Assembly: GCA_035456265.1 (NCBI GenBank)
Contig: DATIDP010000149.1
Coordinates: 8,005-72,004 of the forward strand
Length of the DNA: 64,000 nucleotides
Direction: 5' to 3'
DNA from: DASUPK01 sp035456265
GTDB taxonomy: Bacteria; Actinomycetota; Thermoleophilia; Solirubrobacterales; 70-9
Positions 7,304-15,870 of this stretch are shown here, piece by piece. Under the pieces are notes generated by a model that did not search any database, had not been told where the DNA came from, and was given only the letters and a program-made list of their open reading frames with translations. A program made the position numbers and the translations under genes. Numbering within the stretch: position 1 is the stretch's first letter; each line of letters begins with the position of its first letter.

Positions 7304-8506
7304 ATGCGTTTGCACCGACGCAGACACCTCTCACTCCTGGTTGCGAGCGGCCTGCTCGCGGTCCTCGCGGCCGGCCCGCTGAGCAGTGGGGCGGTCTCCC
7401 AGACGACTGACGACACGCCGAAGGCGAAGAACCCGCTGGCCGGCGACGGGATGTGGGTCTGGTACCTGAGCCGCTCCTCGCACGGCAAGCTCGGAGCGAT
7501 CGCGAAGAAGGCTCGCGCCAACGGGATCGAGACCGTCCTGATCAAGTCCGGGGACGGGACCGGCTACTGGAGCCAGTTCTCCCCGTCCGTGGTCGCCGGG
7601 CTTCATGCCCGCGGACTCCGGGTCTGCGCCTGGCAGTTCATCTACGGCCGCAAGCCGGGCAAGGAGGCGCGGGTCGGGGCCGCGGCCGTCGCGAACGGCG
7701 CGGACTGCCTGGTGCTCGACGTCGAGGGTCAGTACGAGGGGAAGTACCCGCAGGCGTCGTTCTTCATGTCGAGCCTCCGATCGCGGATCGGCCAGGACTA
7801 TCCGGTGGCCCTGGCGAGCTTCCCCTACGTCGATTACCACCCGGCGCTCCCGTTCTCGGTCTTTCTCGGTCCGGGCGGGGCGCAGTACAACGTCCCGCAG
7901 CTCTATTGGAAGGACATCGGTACCACGGTCGACACCGGGTTCATCCACACCTGGGTATGGAACCGGATCTACCAGCGACCGATCCTCCCGCTCGGCCAGG
8001 TCTACAACAACCCGAAGGCCGGCCAGATCAAGCGCTTCCGGGCGCTCGCCATGTCGCACGGTTTCGAGGGGGTGAGCTGGTGGTCCTGGCAGTCCGCCCG
8101 CAAGCGGCAGTGGAAGGCCCTTCGCACTCCGGTGGCGCCGGCGAGCACCCCGCCCTATCCCAGCTATCCCTTCCTGCGCCTCGGCTCGAAGGGCGACTTC
8201 GTGGCCTGGGCCCAGCAGCTGCTCGAGGGAGCCGGGTGTTCGGTGCCGGTCACCGGCTATTACCAGGGCTCGACGCAGGCCGCCGTGTACACGTTCCAGG
8301 CCGCCAACGGCCTCACCCAGACCGGCAACCTCGACGTCCCGACCTGGAGCGTGCTGATCCAGAGCAAGGCGATGCCCGTCACCTGGACGAAGGCCGGCGC
8401 GGTGGCGGCGCGGACCGGCGGACGCCTGACCCTGCCGGCACCGCGCTCGGCGAAGCTGCCGGCTGTGCGAGACGAGATCCCGCCCGCGTCGAAACGCGCG
8501 CGGTAG
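7304..8506 (+). CDS. Secreted glycoside-hydrolase-like protein with a peptidoglycan-binding domain
   Basis: A signal peptide (about 1-31, ending near SSGAVSQ) is followed by a TIM-barrel-like region (about 45-270). That region has VLDVEGQYEGKY, where Asp and Glu could be acidic catalytic residues, and a closing GVSWWSWQSA strand. Residues about 285-350 are a peptidoglycan-binding domain of the helical type (LRLGSKGDFVAWAQQLLE, AVYTFQAANGLTQTG). The whole suggests a 400-residue exported protein that binds and perhaps cleaves cell-wall polysaccharide, like GH25 or DUF1906-type enzymes. Activity is inferred; the binding domain is firmer. Confidence 0.75.
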   Translation: MRLHRRRHLSLLVASGLLAVLAAGPLSSGAVSQTTDDTPKAKNPLAGDGMWVWYLSRSSHGKLGAIAKKARANGIETVLIKSGDGTGYWSQFSPSVVAGLHARGLRVCAWQFIYGRKPGKEARVGAAAVANGADCLVLDVEGQYEGKYPQASFFMSSLRSRIGQDYPVALASFPYVDYHPALPFSVFLGPGGAQYNVPQLYWKDIGTTVDTGFIHTWVWNRIYQRPILPLGQVYNNPKAGQIKRFRALAMSHGFEGVSWWSWQSARKRQWKALRTPVAPASTPPYPSYPFLRLGSKGDFVAWAQQLLEGAGCSVPVTGYYQGSTQAAVYTFQAANGLTQTGNLDVPTWSVLIQSKAMPVTWTKAGAVAARTGGRLTLPAPRSAKLPAVRDEIPPASKRAR

Positions 8507-8532
8507 CTGCACGGCGTTCCAGGTTGCGCGGC

Positions 8533-8538
8533 TAGTGT
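8533..8538 (+). promoter_or_regulatory. -10-like TAGTGT before the rhomboid gene
   Basis: TAGTGT lies 12 bases before the GTG at 8551, consistent with a leaderless or very short leader. Confidence 0.35.
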
Positions 8539-8550
8539 TCGGCCCGGCCG

Positions 8551-9420
8551 GTGCTGCCGCTGAAGGACAACAACCCGACCTCGCGGTTCCCGGTCATGAC
8601 CGTCGCGCTGATCGTGATCAACGTCGCGATCTTCATCTGGCAGCTCAACTTCCCGACCGACCAGAAGCTCGACCAGGTCGGCTTCGGCTCGATCGACCAG
8701 AGCTCGCTGGAGTACGGGGCCATCCCGTACCGGATCACGCATGCGGAGGACCGGAACTGCGTGGTGGGAGGTGTGCCCAACTCGCAGGGGCAGCTGGAGG
8801 CGGGCGTGGTCTGCCCGGGAACGAAGGACTACGACCGGGCCGTGGCGATCGGGCGGGAGGACCCGCAGGCCACGCCGATTCCGATCAATCAGGCCCCGTG
8901 GTGGGAGACGCTGTTCACCTCGATGTTCATGCACGGAGGCTTCCTGCACATCGCGGGCAACATGCTCTTCCTCTGGGTCTTCGGCAACAACATCGAGGAC
9001 CGGCTGGGGCGGGTCAAGTTCCTGATCTTCTATGTGCTCGCCGGGCTGATCGCGGTGTACACGCAGGCGCTGATCGACCCCGCATCCACCGCCCCGACGA
9101 TCGGAGCGAGCGGCGCGATAGCGGGGGTGCTCGGGGCCTACGCGCTGCTCTACCCCCACGCCCGGGTCCTGACCCTGATCTTCATCATCTTCTTCGTCAC
9201 GCTCGTCGAGATCCCGGCCCTGATCCTGCTCGCCATCTGGTTCATCCTGCAATTCGTCCCCGCCTTGGGACAGGTCGCGGTGGAGACGGGGGGTGGCCAG
9301 GGGGTCGCCTATTTCGCCCACGTGGGCGGCTTCGTCTTCGGACTGGCCGTGGCTGCGGTCATCCTTTCGATCACCGGCCGCGGAGACAGGGAAGAGCCGC
9401 CTCGATTACCGGTCTACTGA
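8551..9420 (+). CDS. Rhomboid-family intramembrane serine protease
   Basis: Rhomboids cut substrates within the membrane using a Ser-His dyad. The 289-residue protein has a first membrane segment near residues 15-32, an external loop with two cysteines, then HGGFLHIAGNMLFLWVFG. The nucleophile motif is GASGAIAG (Ser187) and the partner is His257 in AHVGG. Both catalytic residues and the HGGFxHxxxN region are intact, so an active protease is likely. The start is GTG. Substrates are unknown. Confidence 0.92.
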   Translation: MLPLKDNNPTSRFPVMTVALIVINVAIFIWQLNFPTDQKLDQVGFGSIDQSSLEYGAIPYRITHAEDRNCVVGGVPNSQGQLEAGVVCPGTKDYDRAVAIGREDPQATPIPINQAPWWETLFTSMFMHGGFLHIAGNMLFLWVFGNNIEDRLGRVKFLIFYVLAGLIAVYTQALIDPASTAPTIGASGAIAGVLGAYALLYPHARVLTLIFIIFFVTLVEIPALILLAIWFILQFVPALGQVAVETGGGQGVAYFAHVGGFVFGLAVAAVILSITGRGDREEPPRLPVY

Positions 9421-9426
9421 GCGAAA

Positions 9427-9642
9427 TTGGATCCAGATCTCAGGAACGCGCTGCTGCTGCTCGGCCTGCTGTTCTGCGGCTTCTTCGCGGTCGTCACGCT
9501 CTACGTGATCGTCGACACCGGACTGCGCCTGCGGACCTACGGAGACATCGGCGCGATCATCCTCTACGGCATCTCGCTGCTGATCATCGGGATGATCGCG
9601 GCGGGCCTGATCGGTGCTCTTCGAAACCCGCCCGATGATTAG
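9427..9642 (+). CDS. Small two-helix membrane protein
   Basis: A 71-residue protein, starting at TTG six bases after the rhomboid stop, with two hydrophobic segments (about 8-28 and 40-65) and a short polar tail NPPDD. I do not recognise the family. Its end overlaps the carboxypeptidase start (ATG 9635 lies inside its last codons), so it is probably translated from the same message. It may be an accessory to either neighbour. Confidence 0.6.
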   Translation: MDPDLRNALLLLGLLFCGFFAVVTLYVIVDTGLRLRTYGDIGAIILYGISLLIIGMIAAGLIGALRNPPDD

Positions 9643-10723
9643 GCGCGTGGCGGCGATCGGGGCGCTCCTGTTCGCCTTCGCCGCCGCGATCATCGCCATC
9701 GCGATCTGGCCGGAGAGCGCCGGGAACAGTGACACCCAGTCGAGGGGCCCACACCGGGCGCTCTCCGCGGCGGGAGGCGAAGCGGCGAACGGGATCGCGG
9801 GCGACCCTGGCACGCGCTCCAGGCAATCGATCGGGACCTTCGCGGCCAAATTGAGCACGGCTGAGCGCCCCGGCGACGCCCGCTTCGCGCTCCAGCCCGT
9901 GGCGGGACCCCTGCCCGTCCGCTACCGATTCAAGCACCCGCCGATCGCGGGCGTTCTCTTCGACCTGAAGAGCGGCCAGATCCTCTGGCAGCGGAACCCG
10001 AGGCTGAAGCGGCCGATCGCGAGCCTGACGAAGATGATGACCGCGCTGATGGTCGCGCGAACCGATTCGCCGGACGAGCGGGTCAGGGTGAGCCGGAACG
10101 CGGCGCATACTCAGGGCTCTGCCACCGGGCTGCTGCCGCGGGGCCGCAAGGTCCCGCTCGAGGCGTTGCTCGAGGCCCTGATCCTGATCTCCGCGAACGA
10201 CGCCGCCGTGGCGCTCGCCGAACACGACGGCGGCAGCGTCCCCCACTTCATCAAGGAGATGAACGCGACAGCGCGGGCGATGGGCCTCACCTGCACGCAT
10301 TTCACGACCCCCAACGGCCTGCGCGACCGTGGCAACTACTCCTGTCCACGCGACCTGGCCGCCCTGGCGCGCGCCGACCTCGCCAACAAGCGGATCGCCG
10401 GGATCGTGCAGACCCGGTCGGCCAAGCCGCGCTTCCCGATCAAGGGCAAGCGGCTCTACCTGACGAACAACCACTACTTCCTGCAGCACGGCATTGGCGT
10501 GCCGGGGGCCGAGGTGACCGGGGTGAAGACGGGGTTCACCGACGCAGCGGGCAGCTGCTACGTCACGACGGCGCGGCTCGGCAGCCACCATCTCGGCCTC
10601 GTGCTCCTGCACTCGCCCAGCCCGCTGACCCAGGTGCCCGCACTGCTGCGGGCGGGATTCGTCGAGGTCGGGGCGATCGCGCCGACGGCGCCGGCGCCAC
10701 CTGTGGTCCCGCCCACCGGGTAG
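9635..10723 (+). CDS. D-alanyl-D-alanine carboxypeptidase (peptidase S11, DacA-like)
   Basis: This enzyme trims the terminal D-Ala from peptidoglycan stem peptides outside the cell. The 362 residues start with a signal/anchor segment (4-24) and a low-complexity linker. All three penicillin-binding motifs follow: SLTK (Ser130, Lys133), SAN (186-188) and KTG (298-300). ATG 9635 overlaps the previous gene by eight bases. The tail ends in a Pro/Ala-rich stretch rather than the amphipathic anchor helix of E. coli enzymes, so attachment is probably by the N-terminal helix. Confidence 0.93.
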   Translation: MIRRVAAIGALLFAFAAAIIAIAIWPESAGNSDTQSRGPHRALSAAGGEAANGIAGDPGTRSRQSIGTFAAKLSTAERPGDARFALQPVAGPLPVRYRFKHPPIAGVLFDLKSGQILWQRNPRLKRPIASLTKMMTALMVARTDSPDERVRVSRNAAHTQGSATGLLPRGRKVPLEALLEALILISANDAAVALAEHDGGSVPHFIKEMNATARAMGLTCTHFTTPNGLRDRGNYSCPRDLAALARADLANKRIAGIVQTRSAKPRFPIKGKRLYLTNNHYFLQHGIGVPGAEVTGVKTGFTDAAGSCYVTTARLGSHHLGLVLLHSPSPLTQVPALLRAGFVEVGAIAPTAPAPPVVPPTG

Positions 10724-10745
10724 ACCACGCCAGGTGCGGGGGCGC

Positions 10746-11636
10746 ATGCCAACGCCAAACGGGTCGCGCTGGCGCGCGCCCTCTGGTCAAACCCTGATCG
10801 GCGTCGCGCTGTGCGCGGCGATCCTCGCATTCGCCGCCGCCGACCTGATTCACACCGAGTCCCGGCTTCCGGACGCCGGTGCGAGCTGCCGGGAGAGTGA
10901 TACCGCCTGCCGCAACACCGAGCTCAGCGAGCAGCTTGCGCGCGACCGCGCCGCCGAGCCGCTCCAGGAGAGGTACGACACCCGCGCCTGGCTCTACGCC
11001 TTCGGGATTCTGGCGATCGCAGCGCTCACCGTGGCGTACAGGCTGCGCACCACCTCTCGCCGTCAATGGCTTCGGATCTTCACCAACCTCGGGGTGGCAG
11101 GCGTCTGGCTGGGAATCGGCGCCGTCGTGCTGCTCCTGGCGACTGACGGAAGCTCGGTGTCGCCCCCGCCCGCGCCGCTGTTGATGATCCCGGTGATCCT
11201 GCTGGTCGCGGCGGCGGCGGGCACCCTGATGGGCCGGTCGGAGGGCTGGGCCGAGCAGGGTCAGGCGAATGGGGTCAGGGAGATGTTGATGCAGGCCGGC
11301 AGGTTCGCGATCGACGTCGGGACGGCCGGTCAGGTGCGTCGCTCCCGGATGGAGGAGCTGGCCGAGTGGCTGTCGCTCGCCACGAGGTCGCTGACAGCGC
11401 TCACCTGCCTCTTCGCGCTCGTCTTCGTGCTGGCTCAGCCGGGTTGCGACGCGAGCGCGAGCCCGCCCGACTGGACCAATCCGGTCGACTCAGTCGCGGC
11501 GGTGACGGCGATCGGAGCGATGGCGGCCGCCGTGGGCGCTCTCGTCCTGCGGAGGTGGGTGGTCGCCCTGGCCGGCCTGGTGATCTGCCCGGTCGCGGTG
11601 CTCTTCGTGCTCGCCAGCACGTGTGCCTTCTACTGA
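10746..11636 (+). CDS. Polytopic membrane protein of unknown function
   Basis: A 296-residue protein with about seven hydrophobic segments: one near the N-terminus, three between about 75 and 160, and three in the last 90 residues. A polar loop after TM1 contains two cysteines (GASCRESDTACRN), likely extracytoplasmic. An amphipathic region around 175-210 separates the two membrane halves. I do not recognise the family. ATG 10746 is preferred; GTG 10734 in frame is an alternative. It follows the carboxypeptidase gene by 22 bases. Confidence 0.7.
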   Translation: MPTPNGSRWRAPSGQTLIGVALCAAILAFAAADLIHTESRLPDAGASCRESDTACRNTELSEQLARDRAAEPLQERYDTRAWLYAFGILAIAALTVAYRLRTTSRRQWLRIFTNLGVAGVWLGIGAVVLLLATDGSSVSPPPAPLLMIPVILLVAAAAGTLMGRSEGWAEQGQANGVREMLMQAGRFAIDVGTAGQVRRSRMEELAEWLSLATRSLTALTCLFALVFVLAQPGCDASASPPDWTNPVDSVAAVTAIGAMAAAVGALVLRRWVVALAGLVICPVAVLFVLASTCAFY

Positions 11637-11652
11637 TCCGCCCGGTGGCGGA
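11637..11652. terminator. Hairpin between convergent genes
   Basis: TCCGCC (11637-11642) and GGCGGA (11647-11652) flank a CGGT loop, directly after the plus-strand stop and before the minus-strand stop. It could terminate in both directions. There is no T-tract. Confidence 0.45.
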
Positions 11653-11657
11653 ATCGC

Positions 11658-12782
11658 TCAGCCGAAGACCTGGACGTCGGCGATGTCGACGTGGGTGCCG
11701 GGCATCACCGGATCGTGGTAGATGCCGAGCCGCAGGTGTGAGGGGATCGACGAGCCGACCGAGAGACCCGGCCCAGCCGGGCTGATCTCCTTCTTCAGGT
11801 TGTACATGTGGAAGACGGGGCTCGCCACGCCTCCGATGGTGATCTGGAAGAGACCCTTGGTGGGGTCGGTCGAGTAGGTGGCGTCGACGACGATGTGGGT
11901 CCAGTTCCCGAGCGCGTTGCCCGCCGGCGTCGTCCAGATGTAGCGCGTGGTCTCCGACAGGCCCGACGAGCTCGACTGCTTCAGGATCCAGTTGCCCTCG
12001 ATCGCCTGGAGGGAGACGACCGGGGTGCCGTCGGCGTTGGTCGCCGGCTCCGACTGCTTCATCTGCATCACGACCTGCCAGTGGTCCATGTCGTAGAGAG
12101 GGAAGTCGCTCGGCAGACGCATCCAGTAGGAGGTCACCCGGCGCATGCCCGCGCGGTAGAGGTAGAAGGTGTCCGACTTTCCGTCCTCGAAGAGATAGTC
12201 GCTGTTGCCGAGCTCGGCCCGCTCGCTGTTGCCGTGGTAGAGGTCGCCGTTCATCGCGGTCATTCGCCGGAACGGGCCGCCGTCGGGTCCGCCCGCCGCG
12301 AACCACTGATGACGGGTCGGCGAAACGGCGTCGATGTCTCCCCAGAGCGGGATCGGATCGTGATCGGTGGCCAGATCCTCCTTGAGGAGGTGGAGCCCGC
12401 AGCCGCTGCCACCCTGCGCCGAGATTCGCACCGTGGCGCGGACGCGCTTCCCGTGTCTCCCGACCGCCCTCAGCCTCACCTTTCGCCGGCCCGTGGAGAG
12501 CAGTCGCACGCAGGCGGAGAACCCGCCGCCCCGGTCGGCGCGGGTCCCCCCGATCCGGCGCCAGGATCCCTTCTTCCGCTGCTGGACCCGGACCCTGCCC
12601 GGCGAGCAGATGGCGCCCGAGATGACGAACTCCGCCCGCGGCTGCACGATGTTCAGGGTCGGGTTCAGGTTGCCGCTGCAGGCGGGATGCTTGGCACTCG
12701 CCGATGCTGGAGCGGCGCAGGCGACGGCCGTGGCCAGCAGCACGCCGGCCGCGCCGCTGCCCAGGAAGCGGATCGATCCCAC
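11658..12782 (-). CDS. Secreted heparin-lyase-like (jelly-roll) protein
   Basis: From GTG 12782 the protein has 374 residues: a signal peptide (FLGSGAAGVLLATAVACA, then ASASA), a small Cys-containing beta domain, and a C-terminal jelly-roll. The latter has NSERAEL, YWMRLPSDFPLYDMDHWQ and VVMQMKQSEP, the pattern of heparin-lyase-I-like polysaccharide lyases. The closing strands DVQVFG also fit a concanavalin-like fold. Whether it cleaves or only binds sugar is unknown. An in-frame ATG at 12857 would add 25 residues before the signal peptide and run close to the tRNA gene; I prefer the shorter form. Confidence 0.65.
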   Translation of the reverse strand: MGSIRFLGSGAAGVLLATAVACAAPASASAKHPACSGNLNPTLNIVQPRAEFVISGAICSPGRVRVQQRKKGSWRRIGGTRADRGGGFSACVRLLSTGRRKVRLRAVGRHGKRVRATVRISAQGGSGCGLHLLKEDLATDHDPIPLWGDIDAVSPTRHQWFAAGGPDGGPFRRMTAMNGDLYHGNSERAELGNSDYLFEDGKSDTFYLYRAGMRRVTSYWMRLPSDFPLYDMDHWQVVMQMKQSEPATNADGTPVVSLQAIEGNWILKQSSSSGLSETTRYIWTTPAGNALGNWTHIVVDATYSTDPTKGLFQITIGGVASPVFHMYNLKKEISPAGPGLSVGSSIPSHLRLGIYHDPVMPGTHVDIADVQVFG

Positions 12783-12881
12783 CCCGATTGGGTCGGTCAA
12801 GGCGGCGTCAAGCTTGAAAGTTGACCCACCGGGCAGCGGCGCTCTCCGGCGCTTCACAGCGCCTTCTCACGCCCGGGGCGA

Positions 12882-12954
12882 TGGAGCCAGCGGGGCTCGA
12901 ACCCGCGACCTCGGCGTTGCAAACGCCGCGCTCTCCCAACTGAGCTATGGCCCC
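12882..12954 (-). tRNA. tRNA-Ala, anticodon TGC
   Basis: A complete cloverleaf of 73 nt: acceptor GGGGCCA/TGGCTCC, D-arm GCTC..GAGC, anticodon stem CGGCG/CGCCG with loop TTTGCAA giving anticodon TGC, and T-arm GCGGG-TTCGAGC-CCCGC. The CCA end is not encoded (ATC follows). It lies between the lyase-like gene and gdh. Confidence 0.97.
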
Positions 12955-12965
12955 GTGGGTGGCCG

Positions 12966-12971
12966 ATTGTA
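12966..12971 (-). promoter_or_regulatory. -10 box TACAAT for tRNA-Ala(TGC)
   Basis: TACAAT on the minus strand ends 11 bases before the first tRNA base, a suitable distance for a short trailer-free precursor. No strong -35 is seen. Confidence 0.45.
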
Positions 12972-13079
12972 GGCCGGGTACACACATTCCCGGGAATATC
13001 GGGCTGTGAGAGACTGGCCACGCTGGCCTCAACAAACGGGGCGTGCCCGGCGGCGCGTCCTCACATCCCAGGAGAGGTG

Positions 13080-14444
13080 ATGGCCACCAGGGCCAAGCAG
13101 GATCAATCCGGGGGGGACGGCAAGGCGACTGACAAGTCGCCGACGGCCGTCGACGAGACGAAAGAGCGGGCGGCCGCGGAGGGGCAGCCGAAGCCGGGGC
13201 AGCGAGCTGAGATCTCGAACCTCGACATCGTCCGCCACTACTTCGATCGCGCCGTCGAGCGCCTCCGGCTCCCGGACGACATCCGCACCGTCTTCTGGAC
13301 TCCGTACCGCGAGGTCACCGTCCAGATCCCTGTGAAGCTCTCGGACGGCGAGGTCCATACCTTCTCCGGCTACCGGATTCAGCACAACGGCGCCCGCGGG
13401 CCCTACAAGGGCGGCATCCGCTACCACCCCGAGGTCGACGTCGATGAGGTCCGCGCACTGGCCTCGCTGATGACCTGGAAGACGGCGGTCGCGAACATCC
13501 CGTTCGGCGGCGCCAAGGGAGGCATCAACTGCCCGGCCGATCAGCTCGAGCGCGACGAGGTCCAGAAGATCACCCGCTCGTTCATGGACAAGATCGAGAA
13601 GGTTCTGGGACCGACCCGTGACATCCCGGCTCCGGACGTCAACACCAACGCCCAGGTCATGGCCTGGCTGATGGACGAGTACGGCAAGCTCCACGGCCAC
13701 ACCCCGGCGATCTGCACGGGCAAGCCGATCGCGCTGGAGGGCTCATACGGGCGCGAGCAGGCGACCGGCCGCGGCTGCGTCTACATGTTCCGCGAGGCCG
13801 CTCCGCAGATCGGCCTGACGCCGGCCGACAGCACCTTCGTCGTGCAGGGGTACGGCAACGTCGGGTCCTGGGCCGCCCGCATCCTCCAGCAGCTCGGGTC
13901 GAAGATGATCGGCGCATCCGACGCGACCGGCGCGATCCGCAGCGACGCCGGCATCGACGCGGACGATCTCGCCAAGCATCTGCGAGACGGCGCCAAGCTG
14001 ACCGAGTTCCCCGGGACCGAGGTGATCAGCCCCGACGACCTGCTCGCGATCGAGTGCGACGTGCTGATACCCGCGGCTCTCGGCGGCATGATCCACGAGA
14101 GCAACGCGGACCGGATCAGCGCGCGGATGATCATCGAGGGCGCCAACAGCCCGACCACGCCGGCCGCCGATGAGATCCTCGAGGAGAAGGGTGTCCACGT
14201 CATCCCCGACGTGATGGCGAACGCCGGCGGCGTGGTCTGCTCCTATTTCGAGTGGGTCCAGAACCTCCAGCACTTCCGGTGGTCCGAGCGGGAGGTCAAC
14301 GACAAGCTCGGCGGAATCATGAGGAGGGCCTATCGCGACGTCGGCGCACGCGCTAGGGAGGAGCGCATCTCACTGCGCGAGGCGGCCTACCTGGTCGGGA
14401 TCGAGAGGGTGGTCGAGGCGAGCCGCACGCGCGGCTATGTGTGA
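13080..14444 (+). CDS. gdhA: NAD(P)-dependent glutamate dehydrogenase
   Basis: The enzyme interconverts glutamate and 2-oxoglutarate with ammonia. The 454-residue protein shows PYKGGIRYHP, the catalytic lysine region PFGGAKGGI, the catalytic aspartate in IPAPDVNT, and a Rossmann motif QGYGNVGSWAA. The first ~45 residues are charged low-complexity sequence beyond the usual start. ATG 13080 follows AGGAG by five bases; a GTG one codon earlier is less likely. Cofactor preference cannot be settled by eye. Confidence 0.94.
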   Translation: MATRAKQDQSGGDGKATDKSPTAVDETKERAAAEGQPKPGQRAEISNLDIVRHYFDRAVERLRLPDDIRTVFWTPYREVTVQIPVKLSDGEVHTFSGYRIQHNGARGPYKGGIRYHPEVDVDEVRALASLMTWKTAVANIPFGGAKGGINCPADQLERDEVQKITRSFMDKIEKVLGPTRDIPAPDVNTNAQVMAWLMDEYGKLHGHTPAICTGKPIALEGSYGREQATGRGCVYMFREAAPQIGLTPADSTFVVQGYGNVGSWAARILQQLGSKMIGASDATGAIRSDAGIDADDLAKHLRDGAKLTEFPGTEVISPDDLLAIECDVLIPAALGGMIHESNADRISARMIIEGANSPTTPAADEILEEKGVHVIPDVMANAGGVVCSYFEWVQNLQHFRWSEREVNDKLGGIMRRAYRDVGARAREERISLREAAYLVGIERVVEASRTRGYV

Positions 14445-14448
14445 GGGC

Positions 14449-14463
14449 GCGCGACCAGCGCGA
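14449..14463. terminator. GC hairpin between convergent genes
   Basis: CGCGC (14449-14453) and GCGCG (14459-14463) flank a five-base loop, just after the gdh stop and before the stop of the convergent acidic-protein gene. Confidence 0.35.
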
Positions 14464-14468
14464 CCCGA

Positions 14469-15737
14469 TCAATCATCATCGAAGTCGAAGTCCTTGGGCG
14501 GGCCCTTCTCGAACCAGAGGTCCTCCTCCCCCTCTTCCTCCTCGAGCTCGAACGAGCGCTCCTCCGTGTCGGACGGTCGCCGTTCGGGAGACTCCTCGTC
14601 CTCGATGGCGGGCCTCACCTCGGTTCCGGGCTCCTCATAGGTACCCCGATCGGAGTCGACTTCAGACGCGGGCTCCTCCGAATAGGACTCCTCCTCATGG
14701 AGGTACGGCGCCTCCTCCTCTGCCGGCCCGAGCGCCTCGAAGTCGTCGTCCACCGAGGGCGGCGCTGACGCCGGCGGAACCGGGTCCTCGTCGGTCTCGA
14801 AGTCGTAGAGCTGCGGACCGTCCGCGGTCTCCGAGGAGTCCTCGGCCGGAAGAGGCTCCTCGTCCGAGATCGGCTCCTCGTCCGGGAGGTCCATCGGCGG
14901 AGGCTCGTAGGTGGTGTCCGGCCGGCCGAGCTCGGCCTCGTCGTCGGGCAGTGAGGGCAGATCACCGGTGTCGCCCGGAGGCGGATGCTCCTGTGTGGGC
15001 ACGTCGATACGGCCCCGGGCCCTGCCGGGCGGCTCGGCGCCGGGCGTCGGCGGCGGAGGCGGCGGATCGGGAACGTGGCTCTCCGGCCCGGCGGGCGCCT
15101 GGGCGTCGGGTTGAGGCTCCAGCGGTCGCGCCTCACCCGGCGACTCGGCCTCGGCCGGCTCGGGCTCGGCCGCGGGCGGCGGCGCTGCGGTGTCCTCCGG
15201 AAACGGCTCCTCCTCGGCGATCAGCTCCTCGAGCGACTCGGACGGGGCGGGTTCCTCCGGCTCGGAGTCGAGCCGCTCCTGCCCCGGGATCTCGTCCTGG
15301 CCGGGCAGCTCCGCCTGCCCGGGGATCTGGCTCGGCGCCTCGAGGTCGACGGATTGATCGGAAGTCTCAGGCTCGGGCTCCGTCGGGCGAAGCGCCTGCG
15401 GCTCGGACGGCGGCTCCGTCGTCCGAAGCGCCTCGGGCTCGGATGGCGGCTCGACGGTAAGGGCGTCGGACTCCGACGAGGGCTCTACGTCCACCGGCTC
15501 CTCCGGCTGCTCCGTGGGCCGCAGCGCCTCGGCGTCGACCAGGCGCGTGGGCTCCTCGTTTCCGGCATCCATCTCGGTCGAGCCGACCTCGGTGTAGAGC
15601 TCGCCCCCGACGAAGGCGTCGGGCTGCTCGCCCGAGCCGAACGCCTCGTCCTCGATCTCCCGCAGCTCCGTCTCGCGGGCTCCGTGCTTGCGCTTCAGAT
15701 CGAGGTGTTCGCGAATCGCGTCGTCGAGAATGCCCAT
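14469..15737 (-). CDS. Long acidic, disordered protein with conserved-looking ends
   Basis: A 422-residue protein dominated by Glu, Asp, Pro, Ser and Ala. The N-terminus MGILDDAIREHLDLKRKHG is an amphipathic helix with a basic end. The last 18 residues (from EDLWFEKG to FDFDDD) form a second ordered-looking motif. Between them lie repeats such as PSEPEALR.TEP and PGQ-[AD]-E-[LI] and no predicted fold. I recall similar ends in hypothetical actinobacterial proteins but cannot confirm it here. The layout (terminal helix, Pro/Glu/Asp linker, C-terminal motif) resembles scaffold proteins such as PopZ without homology. It is convergent with gdh. Confidence 0.75.
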   Translation of the reverse strand: MGILDDAIREHLDLKRKHGARETELREIEDEAFGSGEQPDAFVGGELYTEVGSTEMDAGNEEPTRLVDAEALRPTEQPEEPVDVEPSSESDALTVEPPSEPEALRTTEPPSEPQALRPTEPEPETSDQSVDLEAPSQIPGQAELPGQDEIPGQERLDSEPEEPAPSESLEELIAEEEPFPEDTAAPPPAAEPEPAEAESPGEARPLEPQPDAQAPAGPESHVPDPPPPPPTPGAEPPGRARGRIDVPTQEHPPPGDTGDLPSLPDDEAELGRPDTTYEPPPMDLPDEEPISDEEPLPAEDSSETADGPQLYDFETDEDPVPPASAPPSVDDDFEALGPAEEEAPYLHEEESYSEEPASEVDSDRGTYEEPGTEVRPAIEDEESPERRPSDTEERSFELEEEEGEEDLWFEKGPPKDFDFDDD

Positions 15738-15870
15738 GTCGCGCGGGTTTTGCCCGGGCTCGAAGGGTCACAGCTTAGGCGCTGCGCCACTCATGTGATA
15801 GCTGGACACCCCGTAAGGCCCTGCATCTGACCGACCAATTTCCGGCGGGTTATCAGGCGTCCCTGGCCGG

